A DNA stretch of 64,000 nt from UBA11222 sp049323435 (GCA_049323435.1 JBMOMX010000036.1:1-64000); one strand, 5' to 3'; shown: positions 17,723 to 25,630, numbered from the stretch's first letter. Program-made: numbers and translations. The notes: a model not told the origin generated them from the sequence alone.

Positions 17723-19546
17723 ATGAAATTCAGTTTGAAATATCTAATTCTGGCGCTGCTCGTCTTCCTGGGCGCGGTTGTGGCGCTGACGGTTAAACTC
17801 ATCCCCGCGTACCCTGATGCGATACAGGCCAACGCGGTTATCGCAAATGCAAATGCGCATATGCTATCGGGGCGCCATTCGGATGCTGTTGCGGCCTATG
17901 ACGATGTGATTACGCGCTTCGGGGAAAGAACTGAGCCTGCATTGAAGGTGCAGGTGGCCAGGGCCCATTTCAACAAAGGCACAGCGCTTGGACAATTGAA
18001 GCGGCATACGGAGGCTGTTGCCGCCTATGACGATGTGATTGCGCGTTTCGGGGAAAGCAATGGGCCTGCATTGCAGGAAGTGGTGGCCACGGCGCTATTC
18101 AACAAAGGCACAGCGCTTGGACAATTGGAACGGCCAATGGAGGCTGTTGCCGCCTATGACGATGTGATTGTGCGCTTTGGGGAAAGTACTGAGCCTGCAT
18201 TGCAGGTGCAGGTGGCCAAGGCACATTTCAACAAAGGCATAATGCTTGGACAATTGAAGCAGCATACGGAGGCTGTTGCCGCCTATGACGATGTGATCAG
18301 GCGCTTTGGGGAAAGTACTGAGCCTGCATTGCAGGAAGTGGTGGCCAGGGCACATTTTAACAAAGGCACAGCGCTTGGACAATTGCAACGGCCTACGGAG
18401 GCTGTTGCCGCCTCTGACGATTTGACTGCGCGCTTCGGGAAAAGTACTGAGCTTACATTGCAGGTGCAGGTGGCCAAGGCGCTTGTCAACAAAGGTACAG
18501 CGCTTGGACAATTGAAGCAGCATACGGAGGCTGTTGCCGCCTATGACGATGTGATTACGCGCTTTGGAGAAAGCACGGAGCCTTCATTGCAGGAAGTGGT
18601 GGCCAGGGCGCTATTCAACAAAGGCACGGCGCTTGGACAATTGCAACGGCCTACGGAGGCTGTTGCCGCCTATGACGATGCGATTGCGCGCTTCGGAAAA
18701 AGTACTGAGCCTGCATTGCAGGAAGTGATGGCCAGGACACATTTCAACAAAGGTACAGCGCTTGAACAAGACAATCAGCCCGAGAAGGCTATTGCCGTCT
18801 ATGACGATGTGATCAGGCGCTACGGGAAAAGTACTGAGCCTGCATTGCAGGTGCAGGTGGCCAAGGCGCTATTCCACAAAGGCGGAGCGCTTGGACAATT
18901 GAAGCGGCCTACGGAGGCTGTTGCCGCCTTTGACGATATGCTTGCGCGCTTTGGAAAACGCACTGCGCTTGATTTGCAGGTGCAGGAGGCCACAGCACTT
19001 GTCAACAAAGGCGTAGCGCTTGGACAAGACAATCAGCCCGAGAAGGCTATTGCCGTCTTTGACGATGTGATCAGGCGCTTTGGGGAAAGCACGGAGCCTA
19101 CATTGCAGGTGTGGGTGGCCAGGGCGCTTGTCAACAAAGGCGCAGCGCTTAGACAATTGCAACGGGCTCCAGAGGCTGTTGCAGCCTATGACGATGTGAT
19201 TGCGCGCTTCGGGAAAAGTACTGAGCCTGCATTGCAGGTGGAGGTGGCGGGGGTGCTTGCCAACAAAGGCTTAGCGCTTGGACAGTTGCAACGGCCTACA
19301 GAGGCTGTTGCCGCCTGTGACAATGTGATTGCGCGCTTCGGGGAAAGCACGGAGCCTGCATTGCAGGTGTGGGTGGCCAGGGCGCTTGTCATCAAAGGTG
19401 CAGAGCTTGGTCAATTGAAGCTTCATACAGAGGCTATTGCCGTCTTTGACGATGTGATCAGTCGCTATGGGAAACGTACTGAACCTGCATTGCAGGAGCT
19501 GGTGGCCAGGGCGCGTTCCGCCAAAGCTGAATTGTCCAGAAAATAG
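17723..19546 (+). CDS. Membrane-anchored TPR-like repeat protein, 13 x 43 residues
   Basis: Function unknown. The protein has a 54-residue N-terminal part with one hydrophobic segment (residues 5-25, signal anchor or signal peptide). Twelve exact 43-residue units and a 37-residue final unit follow, with no insertion or deletion. Each unit resembles a TPR helix pair (NKGTALGQLQRPTEAVAAYD) with about 9 extra residues (ALQEVVARA type). Such arrays usually bind proteins or peptides. The start lies 5 nt after the aminotransferase stop, so the two may be co-transcribed. The near-identical DNA repeats indicate recent tandem amplification. Confidence 0.85.
   Translation: MKFSLKYLILALLVFLGAVVALTVKLIPAYPDAIQANAVIANANAHMLSGRHSDAVAAYDDVITRFGERTEPALKVQVARAHFNKGTALGQLKRHTEAVAAYDDVIARFGESNGPALQEVVATALFNKGTALGQLERPMEAVAAYDDVIVRFGESTEPALQVQVAKAHFNKGIMLGQLKQHTEAVAAYDDVIRRFGESTEPALQEVVARAHFNKGTALGQLQRPTEAVAASDDLTARFGKSTELTLQVQVAKALVNKGTALGQLKQHTEAVAAYDDVITRFGESTEPSLQEVVARALFNKGTALGQLQRPTEAVAAYDDAIARFGKSTEPALQEVMARTHFNKGTALEQDNQPEKAIAVYDDVIRRYGKSTEPALQVQVAKALFHKGGALGQLKRPTEAVAAFDDMLARFGKRTALDLQVQEATALVNKGVALGQDNQPEKAIAVFDDVIRRFGESTEPTLQVWVARALVNKGAALRQLQRAPEAVAAYDDVIARFGKSTEPALQVEVAGVLANKGLALGQLQRPTEAVAACDNVIARFGESTEPALQVWVARALVIKGAELGQLKLHTEAIAVFDDVISRYGKRTEPALQELVARARSAKAELSRK
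17885..19543 (+). repeat. Tandem 129-bp repeats encoding the TPR-like units
   Basis: Units start at 17885, 18014, 18143, 18272, 18401, 18530, 18659, 18788, 18917, 19046, 19175, 19304 and 19433 (last one partial, 111 bp). The 129-bp period is exact. Odd and even units differ: QLKxHTE ends units 1, 3 and 5, QLxRPxE ends units 2, 4 and 6, and QDNQPEK ends units 7 and 9. This implies a 258-bp higher-order repeat. Confidence 0.95.
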
Positions 19547-19651
19547 AAGGAATAGTTGGGTGTCGTAAAACGCGATTACCATCCCCGCCATCACGCGGCA
19601 TCTGTGAGATAACTTGCCCACCCATTTGCCTGTAATCTCCCATTCGCGCGC

Positions 19652-19679
19652 TTGACAGCGTTGCGCAACGCGCTACATT
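19652..19679 (+). promoter_or_regulatory. Promoter with palindromic operator for solitary higA
   Basis: A perfect -35 box TTGACA (19652-19657) and TACATT (19674-19679) are 16 bp apart. The spacer begins with the perfect 14-bp palindrome GCGTTGCGCAACGC (19658-19671). An operator inside the promoter of a HigA-type DNA-binding protein strongly suggests autorepression. Confidence 0.65.
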
Positions 19680-19704
19680 TTGTTAATTACGAGGATTATC
19701 ACTG

Positions 19705-19998
19705 ATGGCCATGCACAATCCCCCGCATCCCGGTGAATTCATACTGGCGACCTATATGGAGCCGTTTGGCGTCAGCTGCCGCGCGCTCGCCTTGCATCTG
19801 AATGTCGCGGCGTCGACCTTGAACCGCATCCTGAAAAAACAAAGCGGCGTCAGCCCCGAAATGGCGTTGCGCCTTTCCAAGGCGGTGGGGCGTTCGCCGG
19901 AAAGCTGGCTGGCGATGCAGGATGCCTATGATCTGTGGCTTGCCCGCAAGACCGTCAAGCTGTCGCAGGTTCAGCGCATGAACCTGACCGCCGCGTGA
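19705..19998 (+). CDS. higA: HigA-family addiction module antidote, solitary
   Basis: Helix-turn-helix protein of the HigA family (VapI-like), 97 residues. It opens with NPPHPGEFILATYMEPFGVS, typical of HigA, and the HTH spans about residues 28-60 (LALHLNVAASTLNRILKKQS). No HigB-like reading frame lies within several hundred bases on either side, so it is an orphan antitoxin or has become an autonomous regulator. GAGG lies 10 nt before the ATG. Expression is probably autoregulated through the palindrome in its promoter. Confidence 0.85.
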   Translation: MAMHNPPHPGEFILATYMEPFGVSCRALALHLNVAASTLNRILKKQSGVSPEMALRLSKAVGRSPESWLAMQDAYDLWLARKTVKLSQVQRMNLTAA

Positions 19999-20039
19999 GC
20001 CATCCATTCCCGGAAGGTTAAAGCATGGCCCCGCCGGGG

Positions 20040-21536
20040 TCAGATTTTCTGATCATATTCTCCTACATCGGGATAGGTGCTGAGATGGCCGTCAATTTCG
20101 GCGAACATGTCGCGCATTTTTTGTTCCGATATGGGGCTTTCCACCACGACCACCAGTGAAGGTTTGTTACTGGAGGCGCGCACCAGGCCCCAGGTGCCAT
20201 CTTCCAGCACGACGCGCACCCCGTTGACGGTAACGGTTTCGCGGATTTTCTGCCCCAGTAATGTTTTACCCGCCGCCGCCAATTTTGTATAATGCGCAGA
20301 GACTTTTTCGACGATGTCATATTTGGTTTCATCGGGGCAGTAGGGCGCCATGGTGGGCGACCCCCAGGTCATTGGCAGTGCGCGCCGCAAATCGGCCATT
20401 TTCCTGCCGGGATTATTGTCCAGAAAACGGCACACCGCCAGCGCCGACACCAGGCCATCATCATAGCCGTGGCCGAAAGGCTGATTGAAGAAATAATGCC
20501 CGCTTTTTTCAAATCCGGCCAGAGCGCCAAGCTGTTTAACCCGGCGCTTCATGTGCGAATGCCCGGTTTTCCAGTAATCAATTTTGGCGCCATTGGCCTT
20601 TAGCACGGCATCTGTCTGGTAAAGACCGGTGGATTTCACATCAACAACAAAAGTGGCGTTGGGAAACTGGGCGGAAAAATCCTGCGCCAGAAACAGGCCG
20701 ATTTTATCGGCGAAAATTTCTTCGCCTTCATTGTCCACCACGCCGCAACGGTCGCCATCGCCATCGAACGCCAGGCCGGCATCCGCTTTTGCCGCCAGCA
20801 CGGCATCGCGCAGCGCGTGCAGCATTTTCATGTCTTCGGGATTCGGATTATGATTGGGAAAGGTGAAATCAAGGCCGCAATCAAGCTCCACCACTTCCGC
20901 CCCAATGGCCCTTAATGCCTCAGGCGCGAACAGCCCGGCCGTGCCATTGCCGCATGCCGCGACCACTTTCAATTTGTGCTTCAAACTGAAATTCGCGGTC
21001 ATGTCGGCCAGATACCGGCTGCGCAGATCGGGAACAAATTTATATGCCCCGCGCCCTTCAATAAAATCAGCAGACAGAACAATTTCCTTCAGTTGCGCCA
21101 TCTGATCCGGGCCATGGGTCAGCGGCCGCTCCATGCCGATTTTGACGCCGGTCCAGCCATTGTCATTATGGCTTGCCGTCACCATGGCGACGGCGGGCGC
21201 GTCCAGCGCGAATTGCGCGAAATAAGCCATCGGCGACAGCGCCAGCCCGATATCCAGCACCTCGCAGCCAGACGCCATCAATCCGGTAATCAGCGCATAT
21301 TTGATCGACTGGCTGTAGGAACGGTAATCATGCCCGACCACCACTTTGAGCGGCACGCCCAGCCGCTGCATTTGCGTGCCGATACCCATGCCCAGCGCCT
21401 GAATGCCCATCAGATTGACATCCTGCGGAAACAGCCAGCGCGCGTCATATTCGCGGAACCCGGTGGCGGCGGCCAGCGGGTTTACTTCAAATTCCGGCGT
21501 GTTGGATTTCAGATTTGCCTGTGGTTTGGGAAACAT
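20040..21536 (-). CDS. Phosphomannomutase/phosphoglucomutase
   Basis: Alpha-D-phosphohexomutase (498 residues, AlgC/ManB type) interconverting hexose 6- and 1-phosphates, here probably supplying mannose 1-phosphate or glucose 1-phosphate for surface glycans. The phosphoserine loop is VTASHNDNGWTG near residue 140 and the metal loop is FDGDGDRCG near residue 260. The C-terminal phosphate-binding region is RASSNKPSL. The ATG at 21536 has AGGACA upstream. Gmd at 62.5 kb would use GDP-mannose made from its product, which supports the mannose reading. Confidence 0.9.
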   Translation of the reverse strand: MFPKPQANLKSNTPEFEVNPLAAATGFREYDARWLFPQDVNLMGIQALGMGIGTQMQRLGVPLKVVVGHDYRSYSQSIKYALITGLMASGCEVLDIGLALSPMAYFAQFALDAPAVAMVTASHNDNGWTGVKIGMERPLTHGPDQMAQLKEIVLSADFIEGRGAYKFVPDLRSRYLADMTANFSLKHKLKVVAACGNGTAGLFAPEALRAIGAEVVELDCGLDFTFPNHNPNPEDMKMLHALRDAVLAAKADAGLAFDGDGDRCGVVDNEGEEIFADKIGLFLAQDFSAQFPNATFVVDVKSTGLYQTDAVLKANGAKIDYWKTGHSHMKRRVKQLGALAGFEKSGHYFFNQPFGHGYDDGLVSALAVCRFLDNNPGRKMADLRRALPMTWGSPTMAPYCPDETKYDIVEKVSAHYTKLAAAGKTLLGQKIRETVTVNGVRVVLEDGTWGLVRASSNKPSLVVVVESPISEQKMRDMFAEIDGHLSTYPDVGEYDQKI

Positions 21537-21626
21537 GCGTTTGTCCTGTCAAATGTGAGCAAGGGGAGGGATGCGTTTTATCAGGCCCGCAAGAGTATAA
21601 ATACTATCTTTTGCGCTGGCGCCATC

Positions 21627-22403
21627 TCAGGAATTTTCCTGCGGCAGCAACACGGTATGGGTGATCACCGGCTTGCCTGGCAGCCACATATGCAGATGAT
21701 AGCCAGGGGGTTCATTACTGTAGAAAAACGGCGTTTTCGGGGCAATAGCCAGGCCAAATGTCACCGCCGTGCTGGGGCAGACCGTGCCGACGGCATGCGC
21801 GAAATTTACCTGAATATTTCTGTGAAGATGGCCGCTGACCACGCGCAGCACGTGGCGATGGCGGCTGATCAGCCGGCCCAGTTCGGGCCCGTCCGCGCAG
21901 AAGAAATTATCGATGAAGCGCGCGCCGGTGGCAAAGGGCGGGTGATGCAGGGCGATGATGACAGGGTGCTGCGGGGCGCGGCCAAGCTCGTCCTCAAGCC
22001 ATAGCAGTTGTGCCGCGCCAATGGCCCCTTCATCGCCGCCGGGGACATGACTGTCCAGCATGATAATGCGCAGCCCATCCTGTTCAACCACATAGTGCAA
22101 ACGGTCATTTTCCGTGAACAGATAGCCATGCTCCGGAAAAAATTCACGCATCAGGGCGCGATCATCATGATTGCCAGGCAACAGATACAAAGGCGCCTGA
22201 AGCGGCGCCAGCAGATCGCGCAGAAACGCATATTCCAGGCGCTGCCCGGAATTGACGAGATCGCCGGTAGCCAGGACCATATCGGGTTTCAGCGCGTTCA
22301 ACTGCCTGATGCAGGTTTCCAGATTTCCGGCCGCGTCAAACCTGTTTTTCAGCAGGCGGCGGTCCTGCTGTATATGCATGTCGCTGATCTGCGCGATAAT
22401 CAT
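21627..22403 (-). CDS. Metallophosphoesterase, CpdA (3',5'-cAMP phosphodiesterase)-like
   Basis: Calcineurin-like phosphoesterase of about 258 residues. The dimetal motifs are clear: QISDMH at the N-terminus, ATGDLVNSG, LLPGNHD, ALHHPP and SGHLHR. This order fits the class III cyclic nucleotide phosphodiesterase/CpdA family, but substrate is not proven. I chose the ATG at 22403 (MIIAQISDMH); an in-frame TTG 24 bp upstream overlaps the preceding gene's stop. It lies 20 nt downstream of the aspartic protease gene on the same strand. Confidence 0.88.
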   Translation of the reverse strand: MIIAQISDMHIQQDRRLLKNRFDAAGNLETCIRQLNALKPDMVLATGDLVNSGQRLEYAFLRDLLAPLQAPLYLLPGNHDDRALMREFFPEHGYLFTENDRLHYVVEQDGLRIIMLDSHVPGGDEGAIGAAQLLWLEDELGRAPQHPVIIALHHPPFATGARFIDNFFCADGPELGRLISRHRHVLRVVSGHLHRNIQVNFAHAVGTVCPSTAVTFGLAIAPKTPFFYSNEPPGYHLHMWLPGKPVITHTVLLPQENS

Positions 22404-22423
22404 CAGGCATGTTCCATTCAGGT

Positions 22424-23146
22424 TCAATCGCGCAGTATAAGCACGCCATCGCCCATTTCAAAATTGCTGACCGTACTCAGAAACGACATGCCCAGCAGGG
22501 ATTGCGTCAGCCCCTCCTGCACAACAAGCGCCGGCACATTTTTACGGCTGATGGCGCCGATGCTGATTTCATCCAGGGTTACGCGCGCGGCAAAAGTCTT
22601 GCCGTTAGCGGTATCCACCGGGGTATCAAAATCAAGTTTTTCCGGATTGAGACGCAGCCGCCTGGCATCGGAATTACTCAACGCTACATTGGTTGCTCCG
22701 GTGTCCACCAGAAAGCGGACATGTGTGCCGTTTACCGCAGCATCCGCCAGAAAATGCCCGCCCTGAACAACACGCAGATATACGGCGCCATTTTGTGTGC
22801 GGGCGCCGGGCGCATCCGGTTCTGGCGGTTGCATCGGGCGCGTGGGCAGGGTGACGCCGGCCACACGAAAGCCCATGCCCAGTAATTCCGTGCGATAGGC
22901 ATATACGGCCAGCAGCAGCACCAGCGCGCCAGACCAGACCAGGGCCTGCTTCAGCGCGAGGCTGAGACTGCCATTCCAGCCCATGGCAAAACCGCTGCCC
23001 GCCAGTGTCAGGACAAGCAGCCCCTGCACCAGGCGGATCTGATCTCCCTGCTGGCCAAGCGCGCCCGGAAACTGCTGAAACAGAATGAACAGACCGCCAG
23101 CCAGCGCGATCAGAACGAGCGCCACGGCGCCCAGCCGGTTTGGCAT
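22424..23146 (-). CDS. TIGR02281-family retroviral-type aspartic protease, membrane-anchored
   Basis: A protein of about 240 residues with three hydrophobic N-terminal helices (roughly residues 5-100) and a C-terminal clan AA aspartic protease domain. The active site is FLVDTGATNVAL near residue 150, followed by the SLLGMSFLS segment near residue 220 that completes a retropepsin-like fold. Such single-domain proteases work as dimers. The ATG at 23146 is preferred, with GGAG 9 nt upstream; a GTG 21 bp earlier is possible. It lies upstream of the phosphoesterase gene. Its substrate is unknown. Confidence 0.87.
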   Translation of the reverse strand: MPNRLGAVALVLIALAGGLFILFQQFPGALGQQGDQIRLVQGLLVLTLAGSGFAMGWNGSLSLALKQALVWSGALVLLLAVYAYRTELLGMGFRVAGVTLPTRPMQPPEPDAPGARTQNGAVYLRVVQGGHFLADAAVNGTHVRFLVDTGATNVALSNSDARRLRLNPEKLDFDTPVDTANGKTFAARVTLDEISIGAISRKNVPALVVQEGLTQSLLGMSFLSTVSNFEMGDGVLILRD

Positions 23147-23220
23147 GGATTGCTTCTCCAGAATCACCTTCGATTATCGAATATAGAGCGGCAATTCAGG
23201 AATAAATGTTAATCTTGTGT

Positions 23221-23448
23221 CTAATCATAGTCGAAGAGTGAAAAATTAAAATCTCCATCCCCGTCCCCGGCCGCATCCGCCCGCCTTTTGCCGAGTTTTC
23301 CCAGAATGGCCTCACGTTCGGCATCCGTATAACGCAACCAGCGGGCGATCTCTTCCTGGCTGCGAAAACAGCCCGCGCAAAAGCCGGTCTGCGAATTAAG
23401 CTGGCAGACCTGAATGCAGGGGGACTGGCGTTGCGCGGAAAGGGCCAT
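23221..23448 (-). CDS. DUF1289 domain protein
   Basis: A 75-residue protein with the DUF1289 pattern SPCIQVCQLNSQTGFCAGCF followed by a Glu-Glu-Ile-Ala-x-Trp stretch. Four conserved cysteines suggest metal binding or a redox role; no biochemical function is known to me. The C-terminus is Asp/Phe-rich (DGDGDFNFSLFDYD). It starts the leftward set with the aspartic protease and phosphoesterase, a neighbourhood seen in other alphaproteobacteria. Confidence 0.88.
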   Translation of the reverse strand: MALSAQRQSPCIQVCQLNSQTGFCAGCFRSQEEIARWLRYTDAEREAILGKLGKRRADAAGDGDGDFNFSLFDYD

Positions 23449-23480
23449 GAGCGACTCGTTTAATTTTCGGTTCGCAAACT

Positions 23481-23702
23481 ATGCTAATAGATTTTGATTT
23501 TCAAGTGATAGAAACAGCTTGTGCATTGGGGAAAGACGCGGGGGGTGGGGAAGACACGCGCGCGGCAGGGCTGGATCCCGGCGGAAGTTTCGCATATGCG
23601 GCGGCAAAAGAACATGCCTGCCCCTTGCTTTATGTTAACAGGGACTTTTCAATAACCGCTATTGAGGGGGTAAGAAGCATTTCCAGCCGCCGAAAATGCT
23701 GA
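23481..23702 (+). pseudogene. Decayed VapC (PIN-domain) toxin C-terminal fragment
   Basis: The frame contains AAGLDPGGSFAYAAAKEH followed by CPLLYVNRDFSITAIEGV. This closely follows the VapC C-terminal pattern (AGLNFGDCFAYALAKEHG, then PLLFxGNDFxxTDIE). The N-terminal half of the PIN domain is missing, and the catalytic Asp of FGDCF is replaced (PGGSF). No VapB-like antitoxin is adjacent. I read it as a toxin-gene remnant between DUF1289 and tRNA-Asn. Confidence 0.55.
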
Positions 23703-23718
23703 ACGAAAATACTGAAAA

Positions 23719-23793
23719 TGGCTCCCCGGGCCGGATTCGAACCAGCGACCAACCGGTTAACAGCCGGTTGCTCTACCACTGAGCTACCGAGGA
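23719..23793 (-). tRNA. tRNA-Asn (GTT), CCA encoded
   Basis: On the minus strand a full cloverleaf is visible: acceptor TCCTCGG/CCGGGGA (one G-T pair), D-arm AGCTCAGTGGTAGAGC, anticodon loop CTGTTAA with anticodon GTT, T-arm GCTGGTTCGAATCCGGC, discriminator G and an encoded CCA. Confidence 0.97.
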
Positions 23794-23928
23794 ACAGGAA
23801 CCATTTCGGGTTTAAGAGCAGTATTCAGTCCGCTGCCTATAGCAAACTGTGCGCCGATGCACCACCCCTAAAAATCATGCTGGCGGATCGGACTTGCATT
23901 TGCGGCATTTTGCTGCACAAGAGGCGGT

Positions 23929-24195
23929 ATGAACAAGCTTCACCTCGGTAATCGCACCTTTAATCTGCCGCAATCGCGCACCTGGCGTATTATTGTGGGG
24001 GTGGCCTTGATCATTGGCGGGATTCTTGGCTTTTTGCCCGTTGTCGGCTTCTGGATGATTCCCCTGGGCTTTCTGGTGCTGTCGCAGGAGTTTCACATTG
24101 TACGCCGCTGGCGCCGGCGGGCGGTGGTTAAATGGGGCCGCCGCAAACAGCGCCGCGCGGCCAAATCCAGATTCGATGATGAATATCTGGATTAA
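23929..24195 (+). CDS. Small membrane protein, PGPGW-like
   Basis: An 88-residue protein with two hydrophobic segments: IIVGVALIIGGILGFLPVVG (residues 21-40) and FWMIPLGFLVLS (residues 41-52). A highly basic tail follows (RRWRRRAVVKWGRRKQRRA). The LPVVGFWMIPLG motif matches the small PGPGW-type transmembrane family of alphaproteobacteria. Its function is unknown. AAGAGGCGG precedes the ATG. Confidence 0.75.
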   Translation: MNKLHLGNRTFNLPQSRTWRIIVGVALIIGGILGFLPVVGFWMIPLGFLVLSQEFHIVRRWRRRAVVKWGRRKQRRAAKSRFDDEYLD

Positions 24196-24269
24196 GCGGC
24201 AGATCCTGCGGCTGCCGGCCCCTGGTTCCTGATTCTGGTGACTATGCTCAGGAGCCAGAGTTTGAGATA

Positions 24270-24638
24270 TCAGCCCATAAAGAACACATTCAGCTTGTTA
24301 CCATCGAGATCGCGGAAATAGCCGGCGTAAAAATTATCGCCGCGCGGACCGGCCGGACCTTCGTCTTTGGCGCCCAGCTCCATCGCCTTTTTGTAAACTG
24401 CGTCCACCTTGGCTTTGCTGTCCACGGCCAGCGCCACCATGACGCCATTGCCTACAGTCGCCGCCTTGCCGTCAAAGGGTTTGATGATGGACAGCATCGG
24501 CGCGCCCGGGCCGGTTGCCCAGGCGATGAATGTATCCATATTCATGGCGCGTTTGGCGCCCAATTCACCCAGCAACGCATCGTAAAAATTGGCGGCTTTG
24601 GCGAAATCATTGGTTCCAAGGGTAACGTATCCGATCAT
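24270..24638 (-). CDS. VOC-family (glyoxalase/bleomycin resistance-like) protein
   Basis: A 122-residue single vicinal-oxygen-chelate module pair. It starts MIGYVTLGTNDFAKAANFYD and ends GYFRDLDGNKLNVFF, the typical second-half metal/substrate motif. The usual N-terminal His ligand is replaced in VTLGTND, so metal use is uncertain. Members include dioxygenases, lyases and drug-binding proteins; nothing here fixes the role. GGAGG precedes the ATG. It is convergent with the small membrane protein gene. Confidence 0.85.
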   Translation of the reverse strand: MIGYVTLGTNDFAKAANFYDALLGELGAKRAMNMDTFIAWATGPGAPMLSIIKPFDGKAATVGNGVMVALAVDSKAKVDAVYKKAMELGAKDEGPAGPRGDNFYAGYFRDLDGNKLNVFFMG

Positions 24639-24687
24639 GGTTTATCCTCCGTTGGGGTTGGTTTAAGTTTTTCAATTAGCACAGCTG

Positions 24688-25068
24688 TCACGCCGCTTTT
24701 TTGCCGCGGGTCGGACGAATGAGAATTTCTGCCGGCAGGCCGAGTTTGTCATGCAAACGGCGGATCATGGCGATCGACAGATTGCGCTTGCGGTTGAGCA
24801 CCTCGGCCACGCGGGTGCGGGTACCGATGATCGGCTCCAAATCCTTTCGGGTCAAGCCTAGCTGCTGCATACGGAATTTTATGGCCTCGATGGGGTCCGG
24901 CGGATCCATGGGATAATGTTCCGCCTCATAGACATCAATCAATGTCGCCAATATATCGAGGCGGTCGCCTGCTGCTGTGCCGCTTTGGGTGCCCCATAAT
25001 TTTTTGAGCTCCGCCAAGGCGCGCTTGTAATCCGATGGTGTGCGGACAGGTTTCAGTTCATTCATCAT
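24688..25068 (-). CDS. higA: HigA-type antitoxin of the higBA pair
   Basis: A 126-residue antitoxin that neutralises HigB and represses the operon. The N-terminal half (PSDYKRALAELKKLWG) resembles the HigA toxin-contacting region, and the C-terminal half is an XRE HTH (RMQQLGLTRKDLEPIIG, then VAEVLNRKRNLS). The tandem ATGs at 25068/25065 overlap the toxin gene by 11 nt, so translation is coupled. A longer in-frame extension to 25152 lies inside the toxin gene and is unlikely. Confidence 0.9.
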   Translation of the reverse strand: MMNELKPVRTPSDYKRALAELKKLWGTQSGTAAGDRLDILATLIDVYEAEHYPMDPPDPIEAIKFRMQQLGLTRKDLEPIIGTRTRVAEVLNRKRNLSIAMIRRLHDKLGLPAEILIRPTRGKKAA

Positions 25069-25381
25069 ATTCCACCCTGGCTGCGTCGATTCTGTCGTAA
25101 TCCCTGTGGGCGCCGATCCACTTGATCCAGACAATGGCTTTTTCAAAATCAACGGCGGCTACCAACCGGCAAGTATTGCCTTTGATGTTGAACACAATCC
25201 GTTCGGCATTAATAATACTGGCCGTCGCGTAAAGCCGCTTGACGTCAGACATATTCGTCCATCGCGCTTTTTTTGCTTCATCAAACCACGCATCCAGCGC
25301 TGCCTTGACCGCAGGCTGCTCTTTTCTTCCGGCAAGCGATTTGACGAAATTTTGTAAAGTGCGCCGGGCGATTATCCGCAT
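25058..25381 (-). CDS. higB: HigB-type toxin, RelE-like mRNA interferase
   Basis: A 107-residue toxin of the HigB (PF09907-like) branch of the RelE superfamily, a presumed ribosome-dependent mRNA endonuclease. The pattern RIVFNIKGNTCRLVAAVDFE, then VWIKWIGAHRDYDRID, is the family signature. The toxin-first order with the antitoxin overlapping downstream is the classic higBA arrangement. The reading frame is intact. A 25-bp perfect inverted repeat lies 13 nt upstream of the start. Confidence 0.9.
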   Translation of the reverse strand: MRIIARRTLQNFVKSLAGRKEQPAVKAALDAWFDEAKKARWTNMSDVKRLYATASIINAERIVFNIKGNTCRLVAAVDFEKAIVWIKWIGAHRDYDRIDAARVEYDE

Positions 25382-25393
25382 GCCCGAAGTCTA

Positions 25394-25418
25394 CCTTGCA
25401 CCCATTTTGGGTGCAAGG
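25394..25418 (-). promoter_or_regulatory. Perfect palindromic operator of higBA
   Basis: Arms CCTTGCACCCA (25394-25404) and TGGGTGCAAGG (25408-25418) are exact reverse complements around a 3-nt centre. The site sits 13-37 nt before the higB ATG, where an autoregulatory HigA or HigBA complex would bind. Confidence 0.75.
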
Positions 25419-25518
25419 ATAAAGTGGATTTCCTGATGGTGGGGTGGGGATTTACGTAGGGGAGTTCAAAATTTGCTAAGTCCCCCTTTGCTCCCTGCGG
25501 GAGCTTCGGCGGACACTC

Positions 25519-25554
25519 AGTTTTCTTAAGCGCGTGAGCGCGCTAACGAAAACT
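25519..25554. other. 36-nt hairpin beside tRNA-Gln
   Basis: Two 16-nt arms (25519-25534 and 25539-25554) pair at 14 positions around TGAG, starting AGTTTTC and ending GAAAACT. It lies 2 nt past the 3' end of the leftward tRNA-Gln, so it may help end or process that transcript, although no separate T-run follows. Confidence 0.5.
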
Positions 25555-25556
25555 GG

Positions 25557-25630
25557 TGGCTGGGGGACCTGGATTCGAACCAAGGTTGCCCGGGTCAGAG
25601 CCGGGAGTTCTACCGCTAAACTATCCCCCA
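25557..25630 (-). tRNA. tRNA-Gln (CTG), CCA encoded
   Basis: The minus strand shows acceptor TGGGGGA/TCCCCCA, D-arm AGTTTAGCGGTAGAACT, anticodon loop CTCTGAC with anticodon CTG, T-arm CTTGGTTCGAATCCAGG, discriminator G and encoded CCA. Confidence 0.97.

Noticed and set aside
18095..18523. 142-residue repetitive minus-strand frame inside the TPR gene
   Set aside because: The 129-bp period is a multiple of three, so a stop-free reverse frame repeats with it; it is a by-product of the tandem repeats.
17885..19543. Tandem array considered as CRISPR
   Set aside because: Repeat units are contiguous without unique spacers and lie in one intact reading frame.
20976..22004. 342-residue plus-strand frame spanning PMM and the phosphoesterase
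   Set aside because: It crosses two well-defined genes and their spacer on the opposite strand; no conserved pattern.
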